A stretch of DNA of 64,000 bases from contig NZ_LN868938.1 of NCBI RefSeq assembly GCF_001182745.1, positions 1,612,001 through 1,676,000 of the forward strand. Direction: 5' to 3'. The DNA is from Nocardia farcinica (GTDB lineage: Bacteria > Actinomycetota > Actinomycetes > Mycobacteriales > Mycobacteriaceae). This document shows, in pieces, positions 1 through 10,586 of the stretch. The position numbers and the translations under genes were made by a program. Within the stretch, counting starts at the first letter, position 1; each line of letters starts with the position of its first letter. The notes beneath the pieces were generated by a model, which was given only the letters and a program-made list of their open reading frames with translations, was not told the origin of the DNA and searched no databases.

Positions 1-121
1 GTCCTGCGACATCGAGCGTCGCTACCGCGACGTGCATGGCATCCTCTTCCATCCGCTCCCCCGCGCCAAACAGCTGCGGTTCACCGGCAACGTGCTGCTC
101 GGACACGGCCCGTTGGGCTGA
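1..121 (+). CDS. C-terminal end of a probable acyl-CoA dehydrogenase (5' part outside the window)
   Basis: An open frame enters from the left edge and stops with TGA at 119-121; 39 codons are visible. The residues contain ERRYRDV followed by FHPLPRAKQ and a final GHGPLG. The pattern ERxxRDv...FHPLP...ALG is typical of the last helix and tail of acyl-CoA dehydrogenase family members, which oxidise acyl-CoA at C2-C3 with FAD. That resemblance is from memory of the family; no catalytic residue is visible. The frame is followed within 15 bases by a strong hairpin, as expected at the end of a transcript. Another flavoprotein-like fold cannot be excluded. Confidence 0.45.
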   Translation, partial: SCDIERRYRDVHGILFHPLPRAKQLRFTGNVLLGHGPLG

Positions 122-134
122 CACCCGACCGGCG

Positions 135-170
135 CGAACGCCTCGCCCCCGCACCGGGGCGAGGCGTTCG
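135..170 (+). terminator. Strong hairpin after the first gene
   Basis: A perfect 15-bp stem (left arm 135-149, right arm 156-170) with a 6-base loop follows the stop codon at 121. There is no T-run after it, the usual form of actinobacterial terminators. The rest of the gap to 470 holds no convincing gene; a 40-codon frame at 298-420 has a purine-rich stretch before its ATG but no recognisable product. Confidence 0.75.
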
Positions 171-470
171 TCGTGCGTCGGCCCGACCGCGGAGAAAATG
201 AGCCGACAGAGCCGTATGCCCTGTGCCACCATGGCATTCCACGATGTCGCGCCCGGCCGGACCGGCCGCGACCACCAGGACCGGGAAGGGGGTGACCATG
301 CGTTCGTATCCATCGAATCCGACGGATCTGCCGTCGCCGCAGGGGATGTCGAGCGAACGCCGCGCGGTCGCCCGCCGTGTCCCCGGCGTGCCCGGCATCG
401 CCGGACAACACGGCGCCTGAGCCGCGTCCCGCCGCCCTTCCCACTTTCCCCACGAAACATGGTGAGCCCC

Positions 471-1004
471 ATGCTGCCCGCTGCCGTCCCCGAGGTGACC
501 GCCGACAACTGGATACACACCCGCGTACTCGTGCTCAACGCCTCCTACGAGGCGCTGACCGAGGTCACCGCCGACCGGGCCGTGGTGCTGCTGATCAGCG
601 GGATCGCCGAGTCGATCGCCGACCGCGAGCCCTATCTGCCGATCCGGTCGCAGCGACTCGAGATCGCGCTGCCGCAGACCATCCGGCTGCGGCACTACGT
701 GTTCCTCGGGCACGCCGCGGTGGTGCACGACGACAGCCGCGCCACCCTGGCCGGTGTGCTGCGCCGCGACGGCAACCGGTGCGGGTACTGCGCCGACTGG
801 GCGCACACCGTCGACCACATCCGCCCGCGCAGCCGGGGCGGCCCCAACACCTGGGACAACCTCGTCGCCTGCTGCGCGCCCTGCAACACCCGCAAGGCCG
901 ACCGCACCCCGGAGGAGGCGGGCATGCGGCTGCTGTGGCAGCCCAAGGCGCCCGACCACTTCGGCAAGCGCCAGCGGCGCATCTGGAAGCAGTTGTCCGC
1001 GTGA
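471..1004 (+). CDS. HNH endonuclease family protein
   Basis: Protein of about 177 residues. The N-terminal half (VLVLNASYEALTEV...RAVVLLISG...) is the conserved lead-in of actinobacterial HNH_5-type proteins. The C-terminal half carries the HNH/zinc motif: CGYC, then DHIRPRSRGG, then a second Cys pair CCAPC and NTRKADR. The Cys pairs probably hold a structural zinc and the DH is the catalytic His pair region. The family is widespread in mycobacteria and nocardiae, and its physiological DNA target is not known. I chose ATG 471 because GGTGAG lies just before it; an in-frame ATG at 459 is possible. The WhiB gene follows in the same direction after 38 bases. Confidence 0.85.
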   Translation: MLPAAVPEVTADNWIHTRVLVLNASYEALTEVTADRAVVLLISGIAESIADREPYLPIRSQRLEIALPQTIRLRHYVFLGHAAVVHDDSRATLAGVLRRDGNRCGYCADWAHTVDHIRPRSRGGPNTWDNLVACCAPCNTRKADRTPEEAGMRLLWQPKAPDHFGKRQRRIWKQLSA

Positions 1005-1042
1005 GGACTTCACGCGAATCCGCACGGAGAGGAGCGAACACG

Positions 1043-1315
1043 ATGACCGTCCGAACCCTACCGAGCGCGGCGCAGCGGGCGCTCACCGAGCTGCTGCCGC
1101 TCTCCGACGCGCGAGGCTGGCACCGCGCCGCCTGCCGCGGCGACCCCAACCACGACGCGTGGTTCCCGTACCCGTCGGAGGACTTCGACTACGCCCGCGC
1201 CATCTGCGCGGGCTGCCCGATCCGGGTGGCCTGCGGCGAGTTCGCGGCCGAGACCGGACAGTCCGGGGTGTGGGGCGGGTCGGAGTTCGATCGCGGCCGC
1301 CTGGTGCGCGAGTGA
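1043..1315 (+). CDS. WhiB-family iron-sulfur transcription regulator
   Basis: 90 residues. Four cysteines (C31, C55, C58, C64) give the CX23CX2CX5C arrangement that binds a [4Fe-4S] cluster, and GVWGG at 75-79 is the family's turn. WhiB proteins act with the primary sigma factor in redox and developmental control in actinobacteria. The basic C-terminal tail seen in many WhiB DNA-binding proteins is short here (EFDRGRLVRE). GGAGAGGAGC precedes ATG 1043. Which WhiB subgroup it belongs to cannot be settled by eye. Confidence 0.93.
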   Translation: MTVRTLPSAAQRALTELLPLSDARGWHRAACRGDPNHDAWFPYPSEDFDYARAICAGCPIRVACGEFAAETGQSGVWGGSEFDRGRLVRE

Positions 1316-1365
1316 CCGGGTAACCGGGATCAGTCCCTCGCGGGGCCTGCCCGAGCGGGTGACCA

Positions 1366-1371
1366 TACACT
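1366..1371 (+). promoter_or_regulatory. -10 box for a leaderless VWA-protein transcript
   Basis: TACACT lies 8 bases before GTG 1380, matching the TANNNT -10 consensus and the spacing seen for leaderless genes in Mycobacteriales. The upstream in-frame GTG at 1359 would lie outside the transcript. Confidence 0.55.
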
Positions 1372-1379
1372 GTTGCCCC

Positions 1380-3044
1380 GTGGGCACTCATCGCAGCGGA
1401 ACCCGATCCCGGGGCGTCAGCAAAGGTCCGGTTATCGCAGTGGTTGCCGTTCTGCTGCTGGTCGCGGCGGTCTTCGCGTGGTTCCAGTTCCGGGACCGGG
1501 CGGCCGAGCGCGACAGCGCGGCCGCGGCCGACTGTGTCGAAGGGTCGGCGACGGTCTCCGTCACGGTCGACCCCGGGATCGAGGCGCCGGTGCGTGCCAT
1601 CGCGGAGAAGTACAACGCCACCGATCCGCAGGTGCGCGACCACTGCGTGACGGTGACCGTCACCGCGCAACCCTCGGCGGCGGTCGTCGAGGCCTTCCGC
1701 GCGGGTGGCCCGTGGAACAGCACGCTGGGACCGCAACCGGCACTGTGGATTCCGGACTCCTCGCGCTCGGTCGAGGCGATGCGGGTGCCGGGGCTGGTCG
1801 CCGGTGAGCCGTCGCCGATCGCCGCCACGCCCGTCGCGCTCGCGGTGCCGGAGCCGTTGCGCGCCGCACTGGCGCAGGCGAACGTCGCGTGGGCCGATCT
1901 GCCTCGGCTGCAACAGGGTTCGCTCGACGAGTTCGGGCTGTCCGGGTGGGGCGGGCTGCGGCTGGCGCTGCCCGAGGGGGACGCCGCCCTGGCGGTCGCG
2001 ACCTCCGTCGCGGCGGCGGTCGCGGGCGAGGAACCGTTGACCGAGTCCGGCGCCGCGTCCGGGCAGGCGGTCGCCGCCGTCTCCGGGCTGGCCGTCGGTG
2101 CGCCCGACGCCGGGGACACCGCGGCCGCGCTGGCCGCCGCCGGAGGCGGGAACGCACCCGTGCACGCGGTGGCCGCAACCGAACAGCAAATCGCGGCGCA
2201 CCCGCAGCTCACCGCGTTCCGGCCCGCCGGGACCACACCGGTCGCCGACCACCCGGCCGCGCTGCTGTCCGGCCCGTGGGTGGACCAGACCCAGAACCTG
2301 GCCGCGGGCATGTTCGTCGACTACCTGCGCCACCCCGACCAGGCCGCGTTCTTCACCACCGCCGGATTCACCGCCACCCCCGCACCGACCGGCGCGGGCG
2401 CGGACCGGGCGGCCTTGGAGACGGTGCGCGCCACCCTCGCCAACCCGGTCCTCGGCGTCCATGCCACCGTGCTGGTGGACGTCTCCGCCAGCATGGCCAC
2501 CACCGAGGGCTCGACCACCCGCCTGGCCAACACCCTGGGCGCGCTGCGCTCCACCATGACCGTCATGCCGCCCGACTTCGGTCTCGGCGTGTGGACCTTC
2601 GGCAAGAACCTCGACGGCAACCGGCCCTACGAGGTCCAGGCCCCCACCGGCCTGCTCACCGACGCCCAGCGCGCCGCCGTCGATCAGGCGCTGTCCTCGG
2701 TGCGCGCCACCGACACCCGCCCCGACCAGGCCTACCCCACGCTGTTGGCGGCCTACCGCCAGGCCGTGCAGAACCACCAGGCGGGCCGCACCAACACCGT
2801 CCTACTCGTCACCGACGGCCCCGACGACGACTCCGCGGTCACCGGGCCGCAGCTGCTCGCCGATCTCGCCGCCGCCGCCGACCCCGCCCGCCCGGTCCGC
2901 ATCGACGTCATCGTGGTGGGCGGCGCGGGCACCGACACCCTGCAGACCGCCGCCGAACGCACCGGCGGCACCTACACCACGGTGCCCACCTCGAACGACC
3001 TGGCCTTCGGCACCGCGATGGCGCAGGCGCTGACGACGACCTAG
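1380..3044 (+). CDS. Membrane-anchored substrate-binding-like and VWA domain protein
   Basis: About 554 residues with one N-terminal transmembrane helix (about residues 17-37) and no lipobox, so it is probably anchored with the bulk outside. Residues 60-340 look like a periplasmic-binding-protein fold (an extracellular-solute-binding layout with alternating Ala/Val-rich strands). Residues 360-554 are a von Willebrand A domain with the MIDAS motif D367-x-S369-x-S371 and a later conserved D479 in VTDG. Such proteins are common in actinobacteria and their ligand is unknown. A GTG at 1359 is in frame, but the -10 box TACACT at 1366-1371 puts the transcript start close to GTG 1380, so I prefer a leaderless start there. 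Confidence 0.85.
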   Translation: MGTHRSGTRSRGVSKGPVIAVVAVLLLVAAVFAWFQFRDRAAERDSAAAADCVEGSATVSVTVDPGIEAPVRAIAEKYNATDPQVRDHCVTVTVTAQPSAAVVEAFRAGGPWNSTLGPQPALWIPDSSRSVEAMRVPGLVAGEPSPIAATPVALAVPEPLRAALAQANVAWADLPRLQQGSLDEFGLSGWGGLRLALPEGDAALAVATSVAAAVAGEEPLTESGAASGQAVAAVSGLAVGAPDAGDTAAALAAAGGGNAPVHAVAATEQQIAAHPQLTAFRPAGTTPVADHPAALLSGPWVDQTQNLAAGMFVDYLRHPDQAAFFTTAGFTATPAPTGAGADRAALETVRATLANPVLGVHATVLVDVSASMATTEGSTTRLANTLGALRSTMTVMPPDFGLGVWTFGKNLDGNRPYEVQAPTGLLTDAQRAAVDQALSSVRATDTRPDQAYPTLLAAYRQAVQNHQAGRTNTVLLVTDGPDDDSAVTGPQLLADLAAAADPARPVRIDVIVVGGAGTDTLQTAAERTGGTYTTVPTSNDLAFGTAMAQALTTT

Positions 3045-3058
3045 GCCGGCCGGCGCCG

Positions 3059-3898
3059 TCAGGGACGGACGTGCACCAGCGCGCCGGACTCCATCGCCAC
3101 CCACAGCGTCCCGTCCGGCGCCACGGTCAGTCCGTGCGGTTCGGCGCCGGGCAGCGCCAGCTCGGTGATCTCGCCGTCGGCGGTGCGGCGGCCGAGGCGC
3201 GCGGCGGCCCACTCGGTGAACCACACCGTGCCGTCCGGGGCGACCACCACCGCGTGCGGGCGCGCGTCGCGGTCCGGCAGCGGATGTTCGGTGACGGTCC
3301 CGTCCCGGTCGACGTGCCCGAGCTGACCGGCGAGCAGTTCGACGAACCAGGCGCCGTCGGCGGCCGTGGCGAGGCCGACCGGTCCGGCCCCTGCGGTGGG
3401 CAGGGCGGTGGTGCGCACCTGCCCGTCCGGGGCGATGCGGGCGACGGCGTTGCCCTGGTTGAGGGTGACGAACACCGTCCCGTCCGCGGCCTCGGCGATC
3501 ATCGACGGCATTCCCTCGACCGCGTACCGGGTCGCGGTGCCGTCGGGTGCCCGGTGGACCACGCCGCCCGCGGACAGTTCGGTGTACCAGAGCCCGCCGT
3601 CGCCCGCCCGGCACAGCCCGTACGGCGACTCGGCGGCCAGGAAGGACAGGGCGCCGTTCGCCTCCACGCGGCCGATCCGGTTTCCGCGGAACTCGGTGAA
3701 CCACGCGCCGTCCCCCTCGGCCACGATCACCGTGGGCGAGCCGTCCGCGGGGTCGAGCGCGACGGTCTCGACCGTGCCGTCGACCAGCCGGCCCACGGCG
3801 CCGCGGGCCGCGAGGGTGAACCACAGCGTGTCCGTCTCGTCCACGGTCACCCCGTACGGGCCACCGTCGACGTCGACCACCTCGAGGATCTCAGGCAA
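3059..3898 (-). CDS. vgb: Virginiamycin B lyase homologue (streptogramin B resistance)
   Basis: 279 residues forming a seven-bladed propeller of repeated PDGTVWFTE-like blades. Vgb opens the streptogramin B ring by C-O elimination with Mg2+. Numbered from the TTG start, Y15, H215, E253, H255 and E270 fall at the spacings I recall for the active-site Tyr, His, Glu, His and Glu of the staphylococcal enzyme, so it is probably active. The start TTG at 3898 overlaps the stop region of the upstream ABC-F gene and has AAGGGAG 9 bases ahead; a longer ATG start would bury itself in the ABC-F gene. Translational coupling to the ABC-F gene is likely. Many chromosomal Vgb relatives exist whose drug specificity is untested. 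Confidence 0.8.
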   Translation of the reverse strand: MPEILEVVDVDGGPYGVTVDETDTLWFTLAARGAVGRLVDGTVETVALDPADGSPTVIVAEGDGAWFTEFRGNRIGRVEANGALSFLAAESPYGLCRAGDGGLWYTELSAGGVVHRAPDGTATRYAVEGMPSMIAEAADGTVFVTLNQGNAVARIAPDGQVRTTALPTAGAGPVGLATAADGAWFVELLAGQLGHVDRDGTVTEHPLPDRDARPHAVVVAPDGTVWFTEWAAARLGRRTADGEITELALPGAEPHGLTVAPDGTLWVAMESGALVHVRP

Positions 3899-5378
3899 AC
3901 TCCCACACTCCCTTCTGCACCCCGCGGAAGCGGCGCCGCAGCCCACGATCGTGGGTCACGACGACGACCGCGCCGCGGTACTCGGCCAGCGCCTGTTCCA
4001 GCTCCTCGACCAACCGGAGCGACAGGTGGTTGGTCGGCTCGTCGAGCAACAGCAGGTCGTGCTCGCCGGCGAGCAGCCTGGCCAGCGCCAGCCTGCGCCG
4101 CTGCCCCTCCGACAACGCCCCCACCCGCACATCCAGCGTTTCGGCCGCGAACAGGCCGGTGGCCAGCAGCGCCGCCCGCCCGCGTCCGTAGGCGGCGAGC
4201 ACGGTCTGCTCGGGATCGAACGTCTCCTCCTGGCGCAGGTAGCCGACCCGGCCCGGCGCCGTGGCGTAGAGCCGGTCCAGCAGCGTCGACTTGCCCGCGC
4301 CGTTGGGACCGTGGATCAGCAGCCGATCCCGCGGGCCCAGGGTCAGCACGCCGAGATCGAACGACTTCGGCTGCGCGGCACGGAATCCCGCGCGGAACCG
4401 CAGGGGCTCCGGCGGCCGCGGCACCGGGTCGGCCTCGAGGCGGCGCACCTTCTCCGCGGCCTGGCGCACCCGCGAGGACACCGAGCTCTGCACCCGCCCG
4501 GCATTGCGGTCGTAGGCCATCTTGTTGTTGTCACGCATGGCCCGGCCCACCGCCACGCGGTGCGCCGTGTCGCGGGAGAACTCGCGCAATCGCTCGATCT
4601 CGGCGCACCAGCGGGCGTACTCCTGCTCCCAGCGCTGCCGCGCCGCCGCCTGCTCGGCCAGGAATCCGGAATAGCCGCCGCCGAACCGGGTGACGCCGCC
4701 GTCGGCCACCTCCACGATCGCGGTGGCCACGCGATCCAGGAACACCCGGTCGTGCGAGACCACCACGACCGTGCCGCGATGGCCGCGCAGCCGCTCTTCC
4801 AGCCACGTCAGCGCGGCGTCGTCGAGGTGGTTGGTCGGCTCGTCCAACAGCAGGATCTCCGGGGAGGCGGCCAGCAGGCAGGCCAGTGCCAACCGGGCCC
4901 GCTCCCCGCCGGAGAGCGCCGTCAGCGGGCGGTCGCGGTCGAGGTGTCCCAGGCCGAGCCCGTGCAGCGCCTGGTCGACCCGGAGGTCGGCCTCGTACCC
5001 GTCCCGCGCCTCGAACGCGGTGAGCAGTTCGCCGTAGCCGGCCATGTCCTGGGCTTCGGCGGCGATCTCCATCCGCCGGGCGAGTTCGCGCACGTCCGCG
5101 AGCGCGGCATCGATGGCGGCGCCGACGGTCTCGGCGTCGAGCGTCTGCGCGAGGTGCCCGACGCCGCCGGGCGCGGAGCAGACGACCTCGCCGTCGTCGG
5201 GCGCCTCGAGCCCGGCCATGATCCGCACCAGGGTGGACTTGCCGGAGCCGTTCTCCCCGACGACGCCCACCCGCTCGCCGGGCCGGATCGACAGGGACAC
5301 TCCGTCGAGCACGACCCGGGCGCCGTAGGACTTCTCGATGGTCCGCAAAGACAGCTGAGTGGTCAGGTGGTTCTCCAA
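3891..5378 (-). CDS. ABC-F family ribosome-protection-type ATPase
   Basis: 495 residues, two fused ATPase domains and no transmembrane segment, as in the ABC-F family. The first Walker A is GENGSGKST (41-49) and the second GPNGAGKST (about 357-365); signatures are LSGGE and LSEGQ, and both Walker B blocks read LLLDEPTNH. The linker between them (about 230-330) is charged and helical, the part that reaches into the ribosome. Antibiotic-resistance ABC-F proteins displace macrolides, lincosamides, streptogramins or pleuromutilins from the 50S subunit. Pairing with a Vgb lyase and a divergent TetR gene argues for a resistance role rather than an EttA-like housekeeping role. The TTG start at 5378 is uncertain; no good Shine-Dalgarno is seen. 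Confidence 0.88.
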   Translation of the reverse strand: MENHLTTQLSLRTIEKSYGARVVLDGVSLSIRPGERVGVVGENGSGKSTLVRIMAGLEAPDDGEVVCSAPGGVGHLAQTLDAETVGAAIDAALADVRELARRMEIAAEAQDMAGYGELLTAFEARDGYEADLRVDQALHGLGLGHLDRDRPLTALSGGERARLALACLLAASPEILLLDEPTNHLDDAALTWLEERLRGHRGTVVVVSHDRVFLDRVATAIVEVADGGVTRFGGGYSGFLAEQAAARQRWEQEYARWCAEIERLREFSRDTAHRVAVGRAMRDNNKMAYDRNAGRVQSSVSSRVRQAAEKVRRLEADPVPRPPEPLRFRAGFRAAQPKSFDLGVLTLGPRDRLLIHGPNGAGKSTLLDRLYATAPGRVGYLRQEETFDPEQTVLAAYGRGRAALLATGLFAAETLDVRVGALSEGQRRRLALARLLAGEHDLLLLDEPTNHLSLRLVEELEQALAEYRGAVVVVTHDRGLRRRFRGVQKGVWEFA

Positions 5379-5380
5379 TC

Positions 5381-5403
5381 GCTACGTGTGTAGCTTTAAG
5401 ATA
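5381..5403. promoter_or_regulatory. Divergent promoter and operator between ABC-F and tetR
   Basis: The 42-bp divergent gap holds the inverted repeat GCTAC-N4-GTAGC (5381-5394). Beside it, a -10 box TAAGAT (5397-5402, plus strand, for tetR) overlaps a minus-strand -10 box TATCTT (5403-5398, for the ABC-F gene). The palindrome sits at the expected transcript start of the ABC-F gene, a classic TetR repressor position. This is inference from layout. Confidence 0.55.
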
Positions 5404-5420
5404 GACCCACCACTCAATTA

Positions 5421-6047
5421 ATGCAACAGGAGTTGTCTTTGGAGACCACGAAGCGCCCCGGCGGCCGCAGCGCGCGCGTGCGCGCGGCCGTGCGGCAGGC
5501 CACCCTCGACGAGCTCGTCGCGCACGGCTACGCCGGGCTGACGATCGACAACGTCGCGCAGCGCTCCGGCGTCCACAAGACCACCGTCTATCGCCGGTGG
5601 GGCTCCCCCGCCGGACTGGTCGCCGACGCACTCGAACTGGCGGCCGAGGAGGCATGGCCGCTGCCCGACACCGGTGATCTCACCGCGGATCTGCGCGCCC
5701 TCACCGCCGCCGTGCACACCGGATTCACCGACCCCGACGCCGGACCGGTCGCCACCGCGTTCGTCACCGCGGCACTGCAGAACCCCGACGCCGCGACGGC
5801 GCTGCGGGCGTTCTACCGCGCCCGCCACCACCAATCCGCCGAGATCGTGCGCCGCGCCGTCGCCCGCGGCGAGCTCGGGCCCGAGGTCGACCCGGAGGCG
5901 GTGGTCCGCTACGCCATCGCGCCGGTGTTCCACCGCCTGCTCATCACCCACGAACCCGTGGACGAGACACTGACCCGGCACGCCGCCGACACCGCGATCG
6001 CGGCCGCCCGCGCCGGGCTGCTCGATCGCGCACCGGGCCGGTCCTGA
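5421..6047 (+). CDS. TetR-family repressor of the ABC-F/vgb unit
   Basis: About 208 residues. The N-terminal TetR helix-turn-helix reads LTIDNVAQRSGVHKTTVYRRW (about residues 41-61), followed by a helical ligand-binding domain of normal length. It is divergent from and 42 bp away from the ABC-F gene, so it most likely represses that operon and itself, and is released by an antibiotic or a metabolite. ATG 5421 has no ribosome-binding site; TTG 5439 lies 6 bases after AGGAG and is an equally good start (202 residues). Confidence 0.88.
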   Translation: MQQELSLETTKRPGGRSARVRAAVRQATLDELVAHGYAGLTIDNVAQRSGVHKTTVYRRWGSPAGLVADALELAAEEAWPLPDTGDLTADLRALTAAVHTGFTDPDAGPVATAFVTAALQNPDAATALRAFYRARHHQSAEIVRRAVARGELGPEVDPEAVVRYAIAPVFHRLLITHEPVDETLTRHAADTAIAAARAGLLDRAPGRS

Positions 6048-6051
6048 TCGG

Positions 6052-8856
<2,805 letters not shown>

Positions 8857-8904
8857 GGCGGCAACTCCAGGTCGGGCGGGTCGACGGTGTCGACGGGTAC
8901 CGGC

Positions 8905-9129
8905 CCTCCCCCTCTGTCGTGATGCCTGAGAGATTCGGGATGCCGACGCGCTGCCGGCCCCCTTTCCCCGTGGGCGGGCGCACCCGCGTCAGCGCGCGGA
9001 CCACCGCTTTCCAGAGGCGTCGAAAGCCGCACGGTCCGGTTGCCTGAGAGATTGACGGGGAGGTGCTGCTCCTTCGGCGCCCGGACTCGGCTGAGACTGA
9101 GACCGGGACTCTCCCGCACGGCGCGACGC
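8905..9129 (-). ncRNA. Tandem glycine riboswitch in the gcvP leader
   Basis: On the minus strand the leader has two aptamer cores. Each ends in the hallmark AATCTCTCAGGCA (complements at 9041-9053 and 8923-8935). The first is preceded by GCGGGAGAG and CGCCGAAGGAGCA and followed by CTCTGGAAAGC; the second follows at once. This is the established two-aptamer glycine riboswitch, which turns on gcv genes when glycine is high. It ends about 50 bases before the GTG start, so control of translation initiation or of a short terminator is possible; no U-rich terminator is evident. Confidence 0.93.
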
Positions 9130-9135
9130 ACCGTC

Positions 9136-9141
9136 AGTGTA
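9136..9141 (-). promoter_or_regulatory. -10 box of the gcvP riboswitch transcript
   Basis: TACACT on the minus strand lies about 7 bases upstream of the predicted first base of the glycine riboswitch near 9129, so the transcript would begin with the aptamer. Confidence 0.5.
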
Positions 9142-9224
9142 AGGCGCGCGGTGCCGAAACCACGCGCCGACTCCGATGTCGCGCTCGTCACTCCCGCGAA
9201 CGGACAGCGATCGGCACTGTCCGC

Positions 9225-9782
9225 CTATCCGGTGGCCCGGTTCATCCGCGCCTTGCGACGGTAGGCCAATTCGTCTTCCGGCCGCTCGGTGGCCGCGGTC
9301 GCCCGTTCGGCGGGGAAATTCGCGATGACGCCGGTGAGCTCACGCATGGCGCCGGAGACCGCGATCCCGAACACGCCCTGGCCGCCCTGCAGTAAATCGA
9401 CGACCTCTTCCGGCGAGGTGCATTCGTAGACCGAGGTGCCGTCGGAGAACAGCGTGATGCCCGCCAGATCCTCCACGCCGCGGCTGCGCAGGTGGTCGAC
9501 CGCGATGCGGATGTTCTGCAACGAGATGCCCGCGTCCAGCAGCCGCTTGACGATCTTCAGGACCAGGATGTCCTTGAACGAGTAGAGCCGCTGACTCCCC
9601 GAGCCCGCGGCGCCGCGGATCGAGGGCACGACCAGCCCGGTGCGCGCCCAGTAGTCGAGTTGGCGGTAAGTGATCCCCGCCACCTGACAGGCGCTGGGCA
9701 CGCGATAGCCGACCAGGTCGTCGGGCACCGCGTCGTTCGGGAACAGGCCTGGCTGTACCACATCCTGCGATTGCTCTGCCAC
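9225..9782 (-). CDS. resR: MerR-family regulator, ResR (Rv1830) type
   Basis: 185 residues. A MerR winged-helix domain (GYRVPSACQVAGITYRQLDYW, then a coiled helix with LYSFKDILVLKIVKRLLDAG) is followed by a conserved domain with ITLFSDGTSVYEC. No metal-binding cysteine set is present. Position between gcvP and the bifunctional-nuclease gene, and the sequence itself, match Rv1830, named resR for its link to growth recovery and antibiotic resilience in M. tuberculosis. GTG 9782 is preceded by AAGGGAG at 6 bases; a longer frame to 9869 lacks a binding site and has a low-complexity start. Confidence 0.85.
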   Translation of the reverse strand: MAEQSQDVVQPGLFPNDAVPDDLVGYRVPSACQVAGITYRQLDYWARTGLVVPSIRGAAGSGSQRLYSFKDILVLKIVKRLLDAGISLQNIRIAVDHLRSRGVEDLAGITLFSDGTSVYECTSPEEVVDLLQGGQGVFGIAVSGAMRELTGVIANFPAERATAATERPEDELAYRRKARMNRATG

Positions 9783-9967
9783 TGACCACTCCCTTGCTCC
9801 GCCGACGCCCGGCCGCACCGATGACCCGACTCCGTCACGACCGCGAGCACCGTGATGATCGCGGCCCAACTATCGAGATTACTCCCGTCGATTGTCCGGG
9901 GAATGGCATCATCGGACCAAACGCGACGCGCGGTAAAAGTCTCAGGCTGTACTTCAGGTCGAGAAAT

Positions 9968-10441
9968 TCAGCTGTCGGTGGCCTTGAAATCGTCCGGGGA
10001 GACCGATTCCAGGAACTCCTTGAACTTCTCCACTTCGTCCTCGCGCTCGTCGGGCATCACCAGTCCCGCCTCGTCGAGCACCGGCTCCTCGGCATAGATC
10101 GGGCAACCGACCCGCAGGGCGATCGCGACCGAGTCCGAGGGGCGCGCGGAAATCCGCAGATCGTTGTCGAAGACCAGATCCGCGTAGAAGGTGCCCTCCT
10201 GCAGATCCACGATCCGCACTTCTTTGAGGGTGTGTCCGAGCTCGGTGATCATGATCTTGATCAGATCGTGGGTCAGCGGACGGATCGGGGTCACCCCCTC
10301 CTGCTCGAGCACGATGGCTGTGGCCTCGGCCTGTCCGATCCAGATCGGCAGATACCGATCGCCGGACACCTCGCGAAGCAACAGCACCGGCTGGTTCTGT
10401 GGCTGCTCGACGCGGATGCCGATCACACGCATTTCACTCAT
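9968..10441 (-). CDS. Bifunctional nuclease family protein (Rv1829 type)
   Basis: 157 residues. The sequence (ILLLREVSGDRYLPIWIGQAEATAI, then RPLTHDL) carries the DUF151/bifunctional nuclease signature; the family is reported to have DNase and RNase activity in plants, and the bacterial role is unclear. Acidic tail (DEREDEVEKFKEFLE). ATG 10441 has GGGAGG 7 bases upstream. It sits in the conserved gcvP-resR-nuclease-merR-garA-gcvH order. Confidence 0.9.
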   Translation of the reverse strand: MSEMRVIGIRVEQPQNQPVLLLREVSGDRYLPIWIGQAEATAIVLEQEGVTPIRPLTHDLIKIMITELGHTLKEVRIVDLQEGTFYADLVFDNDLRISARPSDSVAIALRVGCPIYAEEPVLDEAGLVMPDEREDEVEKFKEFLESVSPDDFKATDS

Positions 10442-10586
10442 GCCACTGCCTCCCATAATCGCCGGCCGCCCGGCTCGAACCGCTGCAGAGCTCGCCGTAA
10501 CTCCGAGTCTAAGCGAACGGGCGGGGGTGCTGCGATCGGTCCGTGCCGCCGCCCGGGGCGTGTTGCCCGGCCGACGGCGGCGCGGT

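Noticed and set aside
1889..4693. A 934-codon plus-strand frame across the VWA and vgb/ABC-F genes
   Set aside because: It crosses genes of both directions, is rich in Arg/Pro/Gly, and has no recognisable domain.
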